Below, in pieces: positions 1 through 5,626 of a DNA stretch of 7,069 nt. The notes beneath the pieces were generated by a model. The model did not search any database. It worked only from the letters and a program-made list of their open reading frames with translations, and was not told where the DNA came from. The stretch is from Rhodobiaceae bacterium (GTDB lineage: Bacteria; Pseudomonadota; Alphaproteobacteria; Parvibaculales; Parvibaculaceae): positions 1 to 7,069 of the forward strand of contig DAIEIL010000178.1 of NCBI GenBank assembly GCA_027352645.1, written 5' to 3'. A program made the position numbers and the translations under genes. Within the stretch, counting starts at the first letter, position 1, and each line of letters begins with the position of its first letter.

Positions 1-617
1 TATTGATCGTTCTCGTATTTATGCCTGATCTGCTTTTCGAGCTTGTCCGCAACATCGAAGATGTCGATCTTCTTGCCCGTGGAGGGATCGAAGTCCTGCA
101 TATCGGCCCAGACCATCGCGCCCGTGAAGTCATTGGCGACGACGCGCCCGACGAAACCGCCGCTGATCACCTTGTCGCGGATCGCAGAAATGTCCTCAGG
201 CGTCAACGCATCGACCTGAACACCATTCTGGATCACGTCCTGCGCCGTCGCGCCATCTTCCGTGATCTCGATGTAGTGGACATTCGGCGTCCAGAGCGAC
301 GTCACAGATTCGCGCGCTACACCGGGCAGATAGAAAATATCGTCGGTGAGGTTCTTGTAAGTCTTGAAGAAATCCTTGTTCCAGATCGTGCCCGTTCTGG
401 GCTCCAGCACAACGATGAGGCTGTTCGAGCCGAAGAGGTGATCGCGATATTTCTGGAAGGTATCGATATATTCGTGGCCCATCGGCAGGGCCTTGTCGAA
501 GCCGGTCGAAAGACGAAGATGGGATGCGAAGTAGAGAGCAAAGACCGATATTATCGCGAGCAGAATGAGTATGAGGCGGCGCGCGCCGAATACGAAATCC
601 TCAAGACGGTTGATCAT
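1..617 (-). CDS. RND/MMPL-superfamily exporter, N-terminal part (runs off the left edge)
   Basis: Read on the minus strand from the ATG at 617-615, the frame stays open for 205 codons to the window edge, so the gene is partial at its 3' end. The protein begins with a short basic segment, then one strong hydrophobic stretch at about residues 14-32 (LILILLAIISVFALYF), then a long soluble part with the STGFDKALPMGHEY segment right after the membrane helix. One N-terminal helix followed by a large periplasmic loop is the standard start of RND permeases. The sequence style resembles the COG1033/MMPL group of predicted exporters, which usually run to about 750-900 residues with 12 membrane helices and use the proton gradient to move lipids or other hydrophobic compounds. 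The substrate is unknown. It is divergent from the CYTH gene. The ribosome-binding site is weak, a G-rich run about a dozen bases before ATG. The superfamily call is fairly secure; a specific function is not. Confidence 0.8.
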   Translation of the reverse strand, partial: MINRLEDFVFGARRLILILLAIISVFALYFASHLRLSTGFDKALPMGHEYIDTFQKYRDHLFGSNSLIVVLEPRTGTIWNKDFFKTYKNLTDDIFYLPGVARESVTSLWTPNVHYIEITEDGATAQDVIQNGVQVDALTPEDISAIRDKVISGGFVGRVVANDFTGAMVWADMQDFDPSTGKKIDIFDVADKLEKQIRHKYENDQ

Positions 618-976
618 GGTATTTTCGTTCCCCCGCCATTCCCGTACATGCAGGAACGGTCATGTTATGGACGCGGAAATCACTCCCGACTCATACATTC
701 CCTACACAGATTATTTTTACTGGATATCGCAGCCGACCGAACGGCACAGGCGGGGATATGCCCCGCTTCGGCAACGCAACAAGCGCTACAACACGCGGCA
801 ATCAACCTCGCGCTGGAAAGATTTAGCATAAATCTCAACGGCATATAAGGATGTTCGCCGGCTACGGCTCAGGTTCGACGTTGCGCCGGTTTGACACAAG
901 TGATTTCCCCCTCGCAAATGCGGTAATAATCCGCATCTCTCCTCAATCGCCCTTACCGCGATCGAAAGCTCCCTTG
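618..976. other. Divergent intergenic region between the RND exporter and the CYTH gene
   Basis: No gene is confidently called in these 359 bases. Base composition is more AT-rich in patches (around 705-720, 820-850 and 915-935) than in the surrounding genes, as expected for promoter DNA. It contains a consensus -35 hexamer and an inverted repeat near the CYTH gene (listed separately), a GC-rich stem (GCGGGG at 750-755 with CCCCGC at 761-766, flanked by CCGAA at 737-741 and TTCGG at 767-771), and an imperfect inverted repeat near the exporter start (CCATTCC at 636-642 with GGAACGG at 653-659). A 54-codon plus-strand ORF starting with ATG at 667 and ending at 831 has an AGGA about 11 bases upstream. 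Its codon use is not clearly biased and I recognise no family, so I do not call it a gene. Confidence 0.6.
891..936 (+). promoter_or_regulatory. Candidate promoter and palindromic operator upstream of the CYTH gene
   Basis: TTGACA at 891-896 matches the sigma-70 -35 consensus exactly. At 17-bp spacing the -10 position reads GCAAAT (914-919), a poor match; the better AT-rich block TAATAAT (924-930) lies too far for a standard promoter. That block is the centre of a perfect inverted repeat, ATGCGG (918-923) and CCGCAT (931-936), 19 bp in all. The repeat would overlap the -10 region or sit just past the start site, where a repressor operator often lies. It ends 40 bp before the CYTH start codon. 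No matching regulator family was recognised, and a small leader hairpin is the alternative reading. Confidence 0.35.
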
Positions 977-1447
977 ATGCTCATCGAAATCGAACGAAAA
1001 TTCCTCGTGGCCGAGCCTGCCTGGCAGAATCTCTACACGTCGCGCGAAAGACTGCGAGACGGGCTTATTGCGGCAACGGAAGGGCTCAAGGTTCGCGTCA
1101 GGCTCTATGAAAATCGCGCCACGCTCGCCGTGAAAACGAAGCAGGTGGGATTCACGCGGGCGGAATATGAGTATGAAATACCTATGGACGAGGGCGAGCA
1201 GCTCCTCGCGCTCCATTGCGGCAACTCAAAACTCGTAAAGACGCGCTACTACGTCCCCTATCGAGGCTTCACCTGGGAGGTGGATGTCTACGAGGAAATC
1301 CTCAGCGGCGTCATACTCGCCGAGGTAGAGCTTTCACGCGCCGATGTCGATCTTCCCCTGCCCCCCTGGATCGGGCGTGAGGTGACGGGCGAACCCGAAT
1401 ACAAGAAGATCAATATGCTGAAGGCGCGGCTCGCGCCGACAGCATAA
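977..1447 (+). CDS. CYTH-domain protein (triphosphate tunnel metalloenzyme family)
   Basis: A 156-residue protein that is a single CYTH domain. It opens with the family signature EIERKFLV, in which the ExExK motif is E4, E6 and K8. Further charged residues expected to line the tunnel follow in order: R40 and R42 (VRVRLY), K53 and K55 (VKTK), E65 and E67 (YEYEIP), R90, E101 and D103 after W100, E116 and E118 (AEVEL), and K143/K144 near the C-terminus (EYKKINML). Known members bind triphosphate and divalent metal and include inorganic tripolyphosphatases, thiamine triphosphatases and class IV adenylate cyclases. Short bacterial forms of this size are mostly tripolyphosphatases, so that is the likeliest activity, by inference. 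No fused CHAD domain is present. ATG 977 is chosen because the signature starts at its third residue; the frame is open back to 851, but the extra 42 residues are not family-like. TTG 974 directly before it is possible. The ribosome-binding site is weak. Confidence 0.9.
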   Translation: MLIEIERKFLVAEPAWQNLYTSRERLRDGLIAATEGLKVRVRLYENRATLAVKTKQVGFTRAEYEYEIPMDEGEQLLALHCGNSKLVKTRYYVPYRGFTWEVDVYEEILSGVILAEVELSRADVDLPLPPWIGREVTGEPEYKKINMLKARLAPTA

Positions 1448-1455
1448 GGGCCGGT

Positions 1456-1480
1456 AAGGCCGCCGTTAAACGGCAGCCTT
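1456..1480. terminator. Hairpin between the convergent CYTH and oxidoreductase genes
   Basis: The stem is AAGGC (1456-1460) with GCCTT (1476-1480), a single C/A mismatch, then GCCG (1462-1465) with CGGC (1471-1474) around a five-base loop. It starts 8 bp after the CYTH stop codon and covers the last codons and stop of the oxidoreductase, the usual place for a shared terminator between convergent genes. Neither side has a clear T-run, so it is at best a weak or Rho-assisted terminator. Confidence 0.35.
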
Positions 1481-2566
1481 CTCCGCTTCGTCCTGCGCCA
1501 CGAAGCCCTTCCAGGCATTTATGTAGTCGATGAAGGTCGGGCTGAGACGCTCATCGCCGAGATAGGACCGCGTGACGGGTAACGCGATCGTGTGGAAATC
1601 GGCATTGGCGGCGATCCGCTTCGGGAAGTCGTGATGAAGAATCGCGCCCCGCCCGATCAGCGCGAAGTCCGCGCCATGTTCGAGAACGCGGCGGCAATCC
1701 GCACCGCTCATCAACTTCCCCGCAACGCCGAGCCGCGTGGCACCGCGCGGCAGGTCCACAAACCAATCGATCAGCGGCCTGTGCGCGAATTCCGCTTCAG
1801 CTGGCGCCTTGAAGACATCCCAGAGCGACATGTCGAGATAGTCGAGATCGCCGGAAGCCAGGAACTGACGGGCGACTTCGATCTGCTCCGCCATGCGGAG
1901 GCCGAAGCGCTCCGGCGAGAGGCGCAGGCCGAGCTGGAAATTGGCGCCGGTCCGCGCGCGAACGCCCTTCACGATCTCATGGACGATCCGTGCGCGATTT
2001 TCCAGCGAGCCACCATAGCGGTCCGTGCGGCGATTGAGTTCGGGGCTCAGGAAGGCGCAGAGAATGTAACCATGCGCACCGTGAATCTCGACTCCATCGA
2101 AGCCCGCCTTCTCGCAGCGAACTGCGGCGGCGATGAAGTCCTCGACCAGTTCCTCGACCTCGCCCGTGGTGAGCGCGCGGGCGCCGGTATCCGCATCCTC
2201 GGATGGTCCGCGGGGCGCTTCGCCGATCAGGTCGGCAGGACAGCGAATGCCGCCATGATGAAGCTGTACCGCCGAGAGTGAGCCTTGCGCCTTGATCGCG
2301 GCCGCGAGACGCGAAAGCCCCGGCAGATGATCGTCCGAAAAAGCGCCGAGCTGGCCGGGGAAAGCCTGCCCCGACTTCTGCACATGTGCCGCGCAGGTCA
2401 TGACGAGGCCGAAACCGCCCGTCGCGCGATAAGTCAGCCAGTTGAACTCATCGTCCGACAGCGTGCCATCCGCATGGCTCTGGCAATTGGTGAGCGGGGC
2501 CAGCATGAAGCGGTTCTTCATGGCCGGGCCGTGGGCGAAGGAAAGGGGCTCGAAGAGATCGGTCAT
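1466..2566 (-). CDS. NADH:flavin oxidoreductase, Old Yellow Enzyme family
   Basis: A 366-residue single-domain FMN TIM barrel. Visible features are MKNRFMLAPLTNCQS near the N-terminus (16-30), QLHHGG (101-106), the substrate-binding HxxHGY motif in EIHGAHGY (H162, H165, Y167), the family hallmark LSPELNRRTDRYGGSLENR (173-191), and the C-terminal FMN-phosphate loop ending GADFALIGRGAI (288-299). OYE enzymes use NAD(P)H to reduce activated C=C bonds of enones or nitro compounds in the cytoplasm. The substrate here is unknown. The APLTNxQSHxDGTLSDDE type of N-terminus marks a subgroup different from YqjM: aligned by eye, the YqjM cysteine position reads T or N and C28 falls one or two residues later. 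The length excludes the longer 2,4-dienoyl-CoA reductase form with its FeS and NAD domains. The ATG at 2566 has a good AAGGAA eight bases upstream. It is convergent with the CYTH gene and downstream of, but probably separate from, the helicase. Confidence 0.93.
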   Translation of the reverse strand: MTDLFEPLSFAHGPAMKNRFMLAPLTNCQSHADGTLSDDEFNWLTYRATGGFGLVMTCAAHVQKSGQAFPGQLGAFSDDHLPGLSRLAAAIKAQGSLSAVQLHHGGIRCPADLIGEAPRGPSEDADTGARALTTGEVEELVEDFIAAAVRCEKAGFDGVEIHGAHGYILCAFLSPELNRRTDRYGGSLENRARIVHEIVKGVRARTGANFQLGLRLSPERFGLRMAEQIEVARQFLASGDLDYLDMSLWDVFKAPAEAEFAHRPLIDWFVDLPRGATRLGVAGKLMSGADCRRVLEHGADFALIGRGAILHHDFPKRIAANADFHTIALPVTRSYLGDERLSPTFIDYINAWKGFVAQDEAEKAAV

Positions 2567-2583
2567 CGTCGGCGTTCCTTGAG

Positions 2584-2599
2584 ATTATCCAATTCGAAT
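2584..2599 (-). promoter_or_regulatory. Possible -10 element and palindrome upstream of the oxidoreductase
   Basis: On the minus strand GATAAT (2589-2584) matches five of six bases of the -10 consensus and lies about 17 bp before the ATG, which would give a very short leader that still holds the AAGGAA ribosome-binding site. An 8-bp palindrome ATTCGAAT (2592-2599) sits just upstream of it. There is no good -35 hexamer at 16-18 bp spacing. The element suggests the oxidoreductase has its own promoter, but the support is thin. Confidence 0.22.
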
Positions 2600-2664
2600 C
2601 CCAAAGACTTAGCACGACGGACGCGGCCTTGGCGCGGGCGAGAAATATCGCAATGCAGCACGGG

Positions 2665-2707
2665 CCAGACGCCGCCGCTTCCCGATCAACGGGATGCGGC
2701 GGCCTGG
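2665..2707 (-). terminator. GC-rich stem-loop after the helicase stop codon
   Basis: The arms are CCAG (2665-2668) with CTGG (2704-2707), a two-base AC bulge, GCCGCCGC (2671-2678) with GCGGCGGC (2696-2703), one T/T mismatch, and TCCCG (2680-2684) with CGGGA (2690-2694) around loop ATCAA. That is 17 base pairs in total. It starts 6 bp beyond the helicase stop in the direction of transcription. The bases after it on the minus strand are not T-rich, so intrinsic termination is uncertain; transcript-end protection or Rho-dependent termination are alternatives. It would insulate the oxidoreductase from helicase transcription. Confidence 0.45.
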
Positions 2708-2713
2708 ATAGGG

Positions 2714-4825
2714 TCAGCCCTGCTTGGGCCCTTTGCGCTTGGGCTTGTCGAAGCCACCAGCTTTACCACCGGGCTTGCCGGGCTTCTTGCCGGCCCAGGC
2801 AGGCTTGCCTTTACCACCCGCCTTCGGGCCGCCTGCTTTACCGCCGGGCTTGCCGTCATGCGGCTTGTGCGCGGGACGCTTGCCCTTGGGCTTTCCGGCA
2901 TGGTCTGCCTTCGGCGTCCATTCCTTGGGCTCGTGGCGAGGACGTTCGGGCACGACTTCCGCGTATTCACGTTCCGGCTTGCGGCGCTCGGGCCGCGCCT
3001 CCTGCTCCCGTGGTTCCCACTTCGCCCGGGGCTCGCGCGGCGCGCGCGTCTCACTGGACTCGCTGGATTTGCGCGGCTCGCGACGCGGGCGCTCGGCGGG
3101 CTCGACATGGGGCGTGCTCTCCGGCGCGGGCGCATCGCCACGTACACGCTCGATACGCGCCTCGCCTTTCGGCACGGTGCGGATCGACGCCTCGAACTGG
3201 TCGGCAACGCTGCCATCGACCTCGAAACGCGTCTCCTGATCGTAAATATCGATGCTGCCGATTTCGCGGCGCGTGACGCCGCCCTGTCGGCAGATCATCG
3301 GCAGAAGCCAGCGCGGATCGGCATTCTTGTGACGGCCGACATTGAGGCGGAACCAGACGCCATTCGGCATGCCTGAAACACCCGTCTTGCGACGCGGCGC
3401 GGCGGCCCGTGGCTCGCGCGGTTCACGCGGCTCGCGCTCATTGCCGCGCTCGCGATCACGGCGCGACTTTGGCCCGCGCTCCTCGCCCGTCTCGCGCAGC
3501 GGACCGGCGTCGAGCACTTCCTCGGGCGACGGAAGCTGCGAGCGATAGATGCGCGCCAGCGCAACGGCGATCTCTTCCGCCGAACGCGCCGCAAGCAGCG
3601 CCTTCGCCATGGTCAGGTCGTCCTCGTCCGCTGCATCGGTGAAGATGTCGCTTTCGAGCAGGCGCTCCTGATCGAGCTTCTTGATGTCGTCGACGGAGGG
3701 CGGCGCAACCCATTCGGGGCGAATGCGGGCATTGTTGAGCAATTGCTCTGCCTTGCGCCGTCGCGAGTTCGGAACGAGCAGTACGCTGACGCCCTTGCGG
3801 CCCGCGCGGCCCGTGCGGCCGCTGCGGTGCTGAAGCACTTCCGCGTCATGCGGCAGATCGGCATGAATGACCAGGCCGAGGTTCGGAAGGTCGATACCGC
3901 GCGCCGCGACATCGGTTGCCACGCAAACGCGCGCGCGTCCGTCGCGAAGCGCCTGCAACGCATGATTGCGTTCGCTCTGGCTCAGTTCGCCCGAAAGCGA
4001 GACGACCGAGAAACCGCGCTCCGAAAGAATCGCCTGCAAGTGCCGCACGGCTTCGCGCGTATTGCAGAACACGATGGCGGTCGGCGCTTCTGCATAGCGA
4101 AGCACATTGACGACCGAATGGCCGATCTCGTTCGCTGCGACGCGGATCGCGCGATAGGTGATATCCGCATGTCCGCGCTCGCCGCCCGCTGCCTGAATGC
4201 GGAAGGCGTCGCGCTGATAGGTCTTGGCGAGCGTCACGATTTCCTTCGGCAGCGTCGCGGAAAAGAGCAGTGTGCGGCGCTCCTTCGGCGTTGCCTCGAG
4301 AATGAATTCGAGGTCCTCGCGGAAGCCAAGGTCGAGCATCTCGTCGGCCTCGTCGAGAACGACGGCCTTCAGATCGGCGATCTTCAGCCGTCCGCGTTCA
4401 AGATGATCGCGCAACCGCCCCGGCGTACCGACGACGATGTGAGCGCCCTGCGCGAGCTGACGCGCCTCGGCGCGCGGGTCCATGCCGCCGACGCAGGAAA
4501 CGACGCGCGCCTTCGTATAGGCATAGAGCCATGCGAGCTCACGCTGAACCTGCAAGGCGAGTTCGCGGGTCGGCGCGATGATGAGGGCGAGCGGTTCGCC
4601 CGCCTCGCCCAGAAACTCCGCTTCGCCAAGCAGCGTCTCGCCCATCGCGAGGCCATAGGCGACGGTCTTGCCGGAGCCCGTCTGTGCGGACACGAGAAGG
4701 TCGCGCCCAGCCGCTTCCGGCTCCAGCACGGCGTTCTGCACGGGCGTTGGATCATTGTAATCGCGTTCCGCCAGCGCTCTCGCGAGCGGCGGGTTTGTCG
4801 GTAAAAAAGCCAAAGCTGAAACCAA
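2714..4825 (-). CDS. DEAD-box ATP-dependent RNA helicase with DbpA-type RNA-binding domain
   Basis: A 703-residue DeaD/CsdA-like helicase that would unwind structured RNA, for example in ribosome assembly, mRNA decay or cold adaptation. All core motifs are intact: Q motif ending at Q30 (DPTPVQ), Walker A AQTGSGKT (47-54), PTRELA (85-90), GG (113-114), TPGR (134-137), DEAD (158-161), SAT (189-191), IVFCNTR (251-257), ATDVAARGID (303-312) and HRSGRTGRAGR (333-343). A charged linker with three REP repeats (about 443-485) leads to a DbpA RNA-binding domain at about 488-551 (GVWFRLNVGRHKNADP). The last 150 residues are low complexity: Arg/Glu/Pro-rich to about 640, then almost only Lys, Gly, Pro and Ala. 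No ATG fits the start: the first helicase-like residues are covered by TTG 4825 or TTG 4813, and the frame closes at a TGA upstream with no ATG or GTG between. AGGA lies only one base before TTG 4825 and 13 before TTG 4813, so the exact start is open. Confidence 0.95.
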   Translation of the reverse strand: MVSALAFLPTNPPLARALAERDYNDPTPVQNAVLEPEAAGRDLLVSAQTGSGKTVAYGLAMGETLLGEAEFLGEAGEPLALIIAPTRELALQVQRELAWLYAYTKARVVSCVGGMDPRAEARQLAQGAHIVVGTPGRLRDHLERGRLKIADLKAVVLDEADEMLDLGFREDLEFILEATPKERRTLLFSATLPKEIVTLAKTYQRDAFRIQAAGGERGHADITYRAIRVAANEIGHSVVNVLRYAEAPTAIVFCNTREAVRHLQAILSERGFSVVSLSGELSQSERNHALQALRDGRARVCVATDVAARGIDLPNLGLVIHADLPHDAEVLQHRSGRTGRAGRKGVSVLLVPNSRRRKAEQLLNNARIRPEWVAPPSVDDIKKLDQERLLESDIFTDAADEDDLTMAKALLAARSAEEIAVALARIYRSQLPSPEEVLDAGPLRETGEERGPKSRRDRERGNEREPREPREPRAAAPRRKTGVSGMPNGVWFRLNVGRHKNADPRWLLPMICRQGGVTRREIGSIDIYDQETRFEVDGSVADQFEASIRTVPKGEARIERVRGDAPAPESTPHVEPAERPRREPRKSSESSETRAPREPRAKWEPREQEARPERRKPEREYAEVVPERPRHEPKEWTPKADHAGKPKGKRPAHKPHDGKPGGKAGGPKAGGKGKPAWAGKKPGKPGGKAGGFDKPKRKGPKQG
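2760..2855 (-). repeat. Imperfect direct repeat encoding GKPGGKA in the helicase tail
   Basis: Two 21-base copies at 2760-2780 and 2835-2855 differ at one base. Each encodes GKPGGKA in the Gly/Lys/Pro-rich end of the helicase, with related GGK, GPK and GKK units between them. It reflects expansion of the disordered tail by short in-frame duplication, and such DNA can change copy number between strains. Confidence 0.75.
3411..3437 (-). repeat. Three tandem 9-bp units encoding Arg-Glu-Pro
   Basis: The plus strand reads GGCTCGCGC (3411-3419), GGTTCACGC (3420-3428) and GGCTCGCGC (3429-3437). On the coding strand they give REP three times in the linker before the DbpA domain. The unit length is a multiple of three, so gain or loss of copies keeps the helicase in frame. 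Confidence 0.75.
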
Positions 4826-4890
4826 ATCCTGCTGAGTCCGGCGGGCGGCCTTGCCGCGCGCGTCCGGGCCTGTTCATCTGGGAAAGGCGG

Positions 4891-4920
4891 GTCATAGCAC
4901 GCAAAAGGCGAATATGCTAA
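4891..4920 (-). promoter_or_regulatory. Weak candidate promoter for the helicase
   Basis: On the minus strand TTAGCA (4920-4915) and TATGAC (4896-4891) each match the sigma-70 hexamers at four of six positions with 18 bp between. The site would start transcription about 60 bp before the helicase start, in the 144-bp gap shared with the divergent aldolase. Similar low-scoring pairs occur by chance. Confidence 0.22.
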
Positions 4921-4936
4921 CCGAACCGGCAAACAA

Positions 4937-4950
4937 GCCCCGTTCGGGGC
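4937..4950 (+). promoter_or_regulatory. Small hairpin in the aldolase leader
   Basis: GCCCC (4937-4941) pairs with GGGGC (4946-4950) over the four-base loop GTTC, ending 19 bp before the aldolase ATG and just ahead of the GGGAG ribosome-binding region (4956-4960). A competing stem pairs CCGAAC (4921-4926) with GTTCGG (4942-4947); the two cannot form together. The arrangement could influence translation initiation, but short GC-rich stems are common at this base composition. Confidence 0.3.
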
Positions 4951-4969
4951 AGGACGGGAGAACGAAGCC

Positions 4970-5626
4970 ATGACGGCGCCCACAGCCGACGAGAGCAAAT
5001 TGCGCGCCGACCTTGTGCGCATCATGCGGAAGATGGCCGCGAGTGGTCTCAACAAGGGCGCCTCGGGCAACGCCTCGGTGCGGCTAGGCGACGGGATGCT
5101 CATCACCCCGAGCGGCGTCGTGCCCGACCTCATGGACGAGGAGAGTATCGTCCGCATAGCCGCCGACGGATCGACCGCACCCGGGGCGCGGCGCCCGTCG
5201 AGCGAATGGGAGATGCATTGGCACATTCTTCAGCGGCGCGAAGACATCGACGCCGTGGTGCATTGCCATTCCCGCTATGCGACCATCCTCGCCTGCTGCC
5301 GCCGTCCCATCGAGCCGGTCCATTACATGGTGAGCGTCACCGGCGGCGCGGAGGTGCCCGTCGCGCCCTATCAGATCTTCGGCACGCCGGAACTTGCCAC
5401 TTCCGTTGTCGGCACCATCGGCAAGCGCCTTGCTTGCCTCATGGCCAATCATGGCCAGATCGCACTGGGTCACACGCTCGATCACGCATTTGCGGTTGCC
5501 GAGGAAGTCGAGGAGCAGGCCGCCGTCTACTACGGCGCGACACTTCTCGGCTCGCCGCATGTCCTCACCGAAAGCCAGATGGCCGACATCTTTCGCCGCT
5601 TTGAGGATTATGGTCAGAAGCGTTGA
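4970..5626 (+). CDS. Class II aldolase/adducin family protein, L-fuculose-phosphate aldolase-like
   Basis: A 218-residue zinc-dependent class II aldolase. Aligned by eye with E. coli FucA, the key sites are present: substrate-phosphate loops SGNAS (32-36) and TPSG (46-49), the catalytic glutamate in PSSEW (E79, FucA Glu73), zinc ligands in VVHCHS (H98 and H100, FucA His92/94), and the third ligand in MANHG (H151, FucA His155). The length equals the usual 210-220 for the family. FucA-type enzymes cleave sugar 1-phosphates to dihydroxyacetone phosphate and an aldehyde, but the family also includes RhaD, the AraD epimerases and methylthioribulose-1-phosphate dehydratase. The substrate is not readable here, and no sugar kinase, isomerase or transporter is visible nearby. 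ATG 4970 has GGGAG about nine bases upstream. It is divergent from the helicase and overlaps the downstream TetR gene by 4 bp, so the two are probably one operon. Confidence 0.92.
   Translation: MTAPTADESKLRADLVRIMRKMAASGLNKGASGNASVRLGDGMLITPSGVVPDLMDEESIVRIAADGSTAPGARRPSSEWEMHWHILQRREDIDAVVHCHSRYATILACCRRPIEPVHYMVSVTGGAEVPVAPYQIFGTPELATSVVGTIGKRLACLMANHGQIALGHTLDHAFAVAEEVEEQAAVYYGATLLGSPHVLTESQMADIFRRFEDYGQKR

Noticed and set aside
3..848. 281-codon plus-strand ORF over the left edge
   Set aside because: It is antisense to the exporter, which has a proper membrane segment and family-like protein; the ORF shows no recognisable domain and starts at the window edge.
851..976. 42-residue N-terminal extension of the CYTH protein
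   Set aside because: The CYTH signature begins two residues after ATG 977, as in other family members, and the extension would translate the candidate promoter and palindrome.
2285..3376. 363-codon plus-strand ORF
   Set aside because: It is antisense to the oxidoreductase start and the helicase tail; its Leu/Arg/Gly-rich protein is the complement of low-complexity GC-rich coding DNA.
3411..3437. CRISPR-like or mobile repeat
   Set aside because: The 9-bp units are contiguous, in frame and inside the helicase coding region, so they are protein-level repeats without spacers.
3743..4804. 353-codon plus-strand ORF
   Set aside because: It mirrors the conserved helicase core, whose motifs are all intact on the minus strand; it has no domain of its own.
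4384..5226. 280-codon minus-strand ORF spanning the helicase start, the intergenic gap and the aldolase start
   Set aside because: It crosses two real genes and a promoter region out of frame, and its protein is Ser/Arg-rich with no family resemblance.
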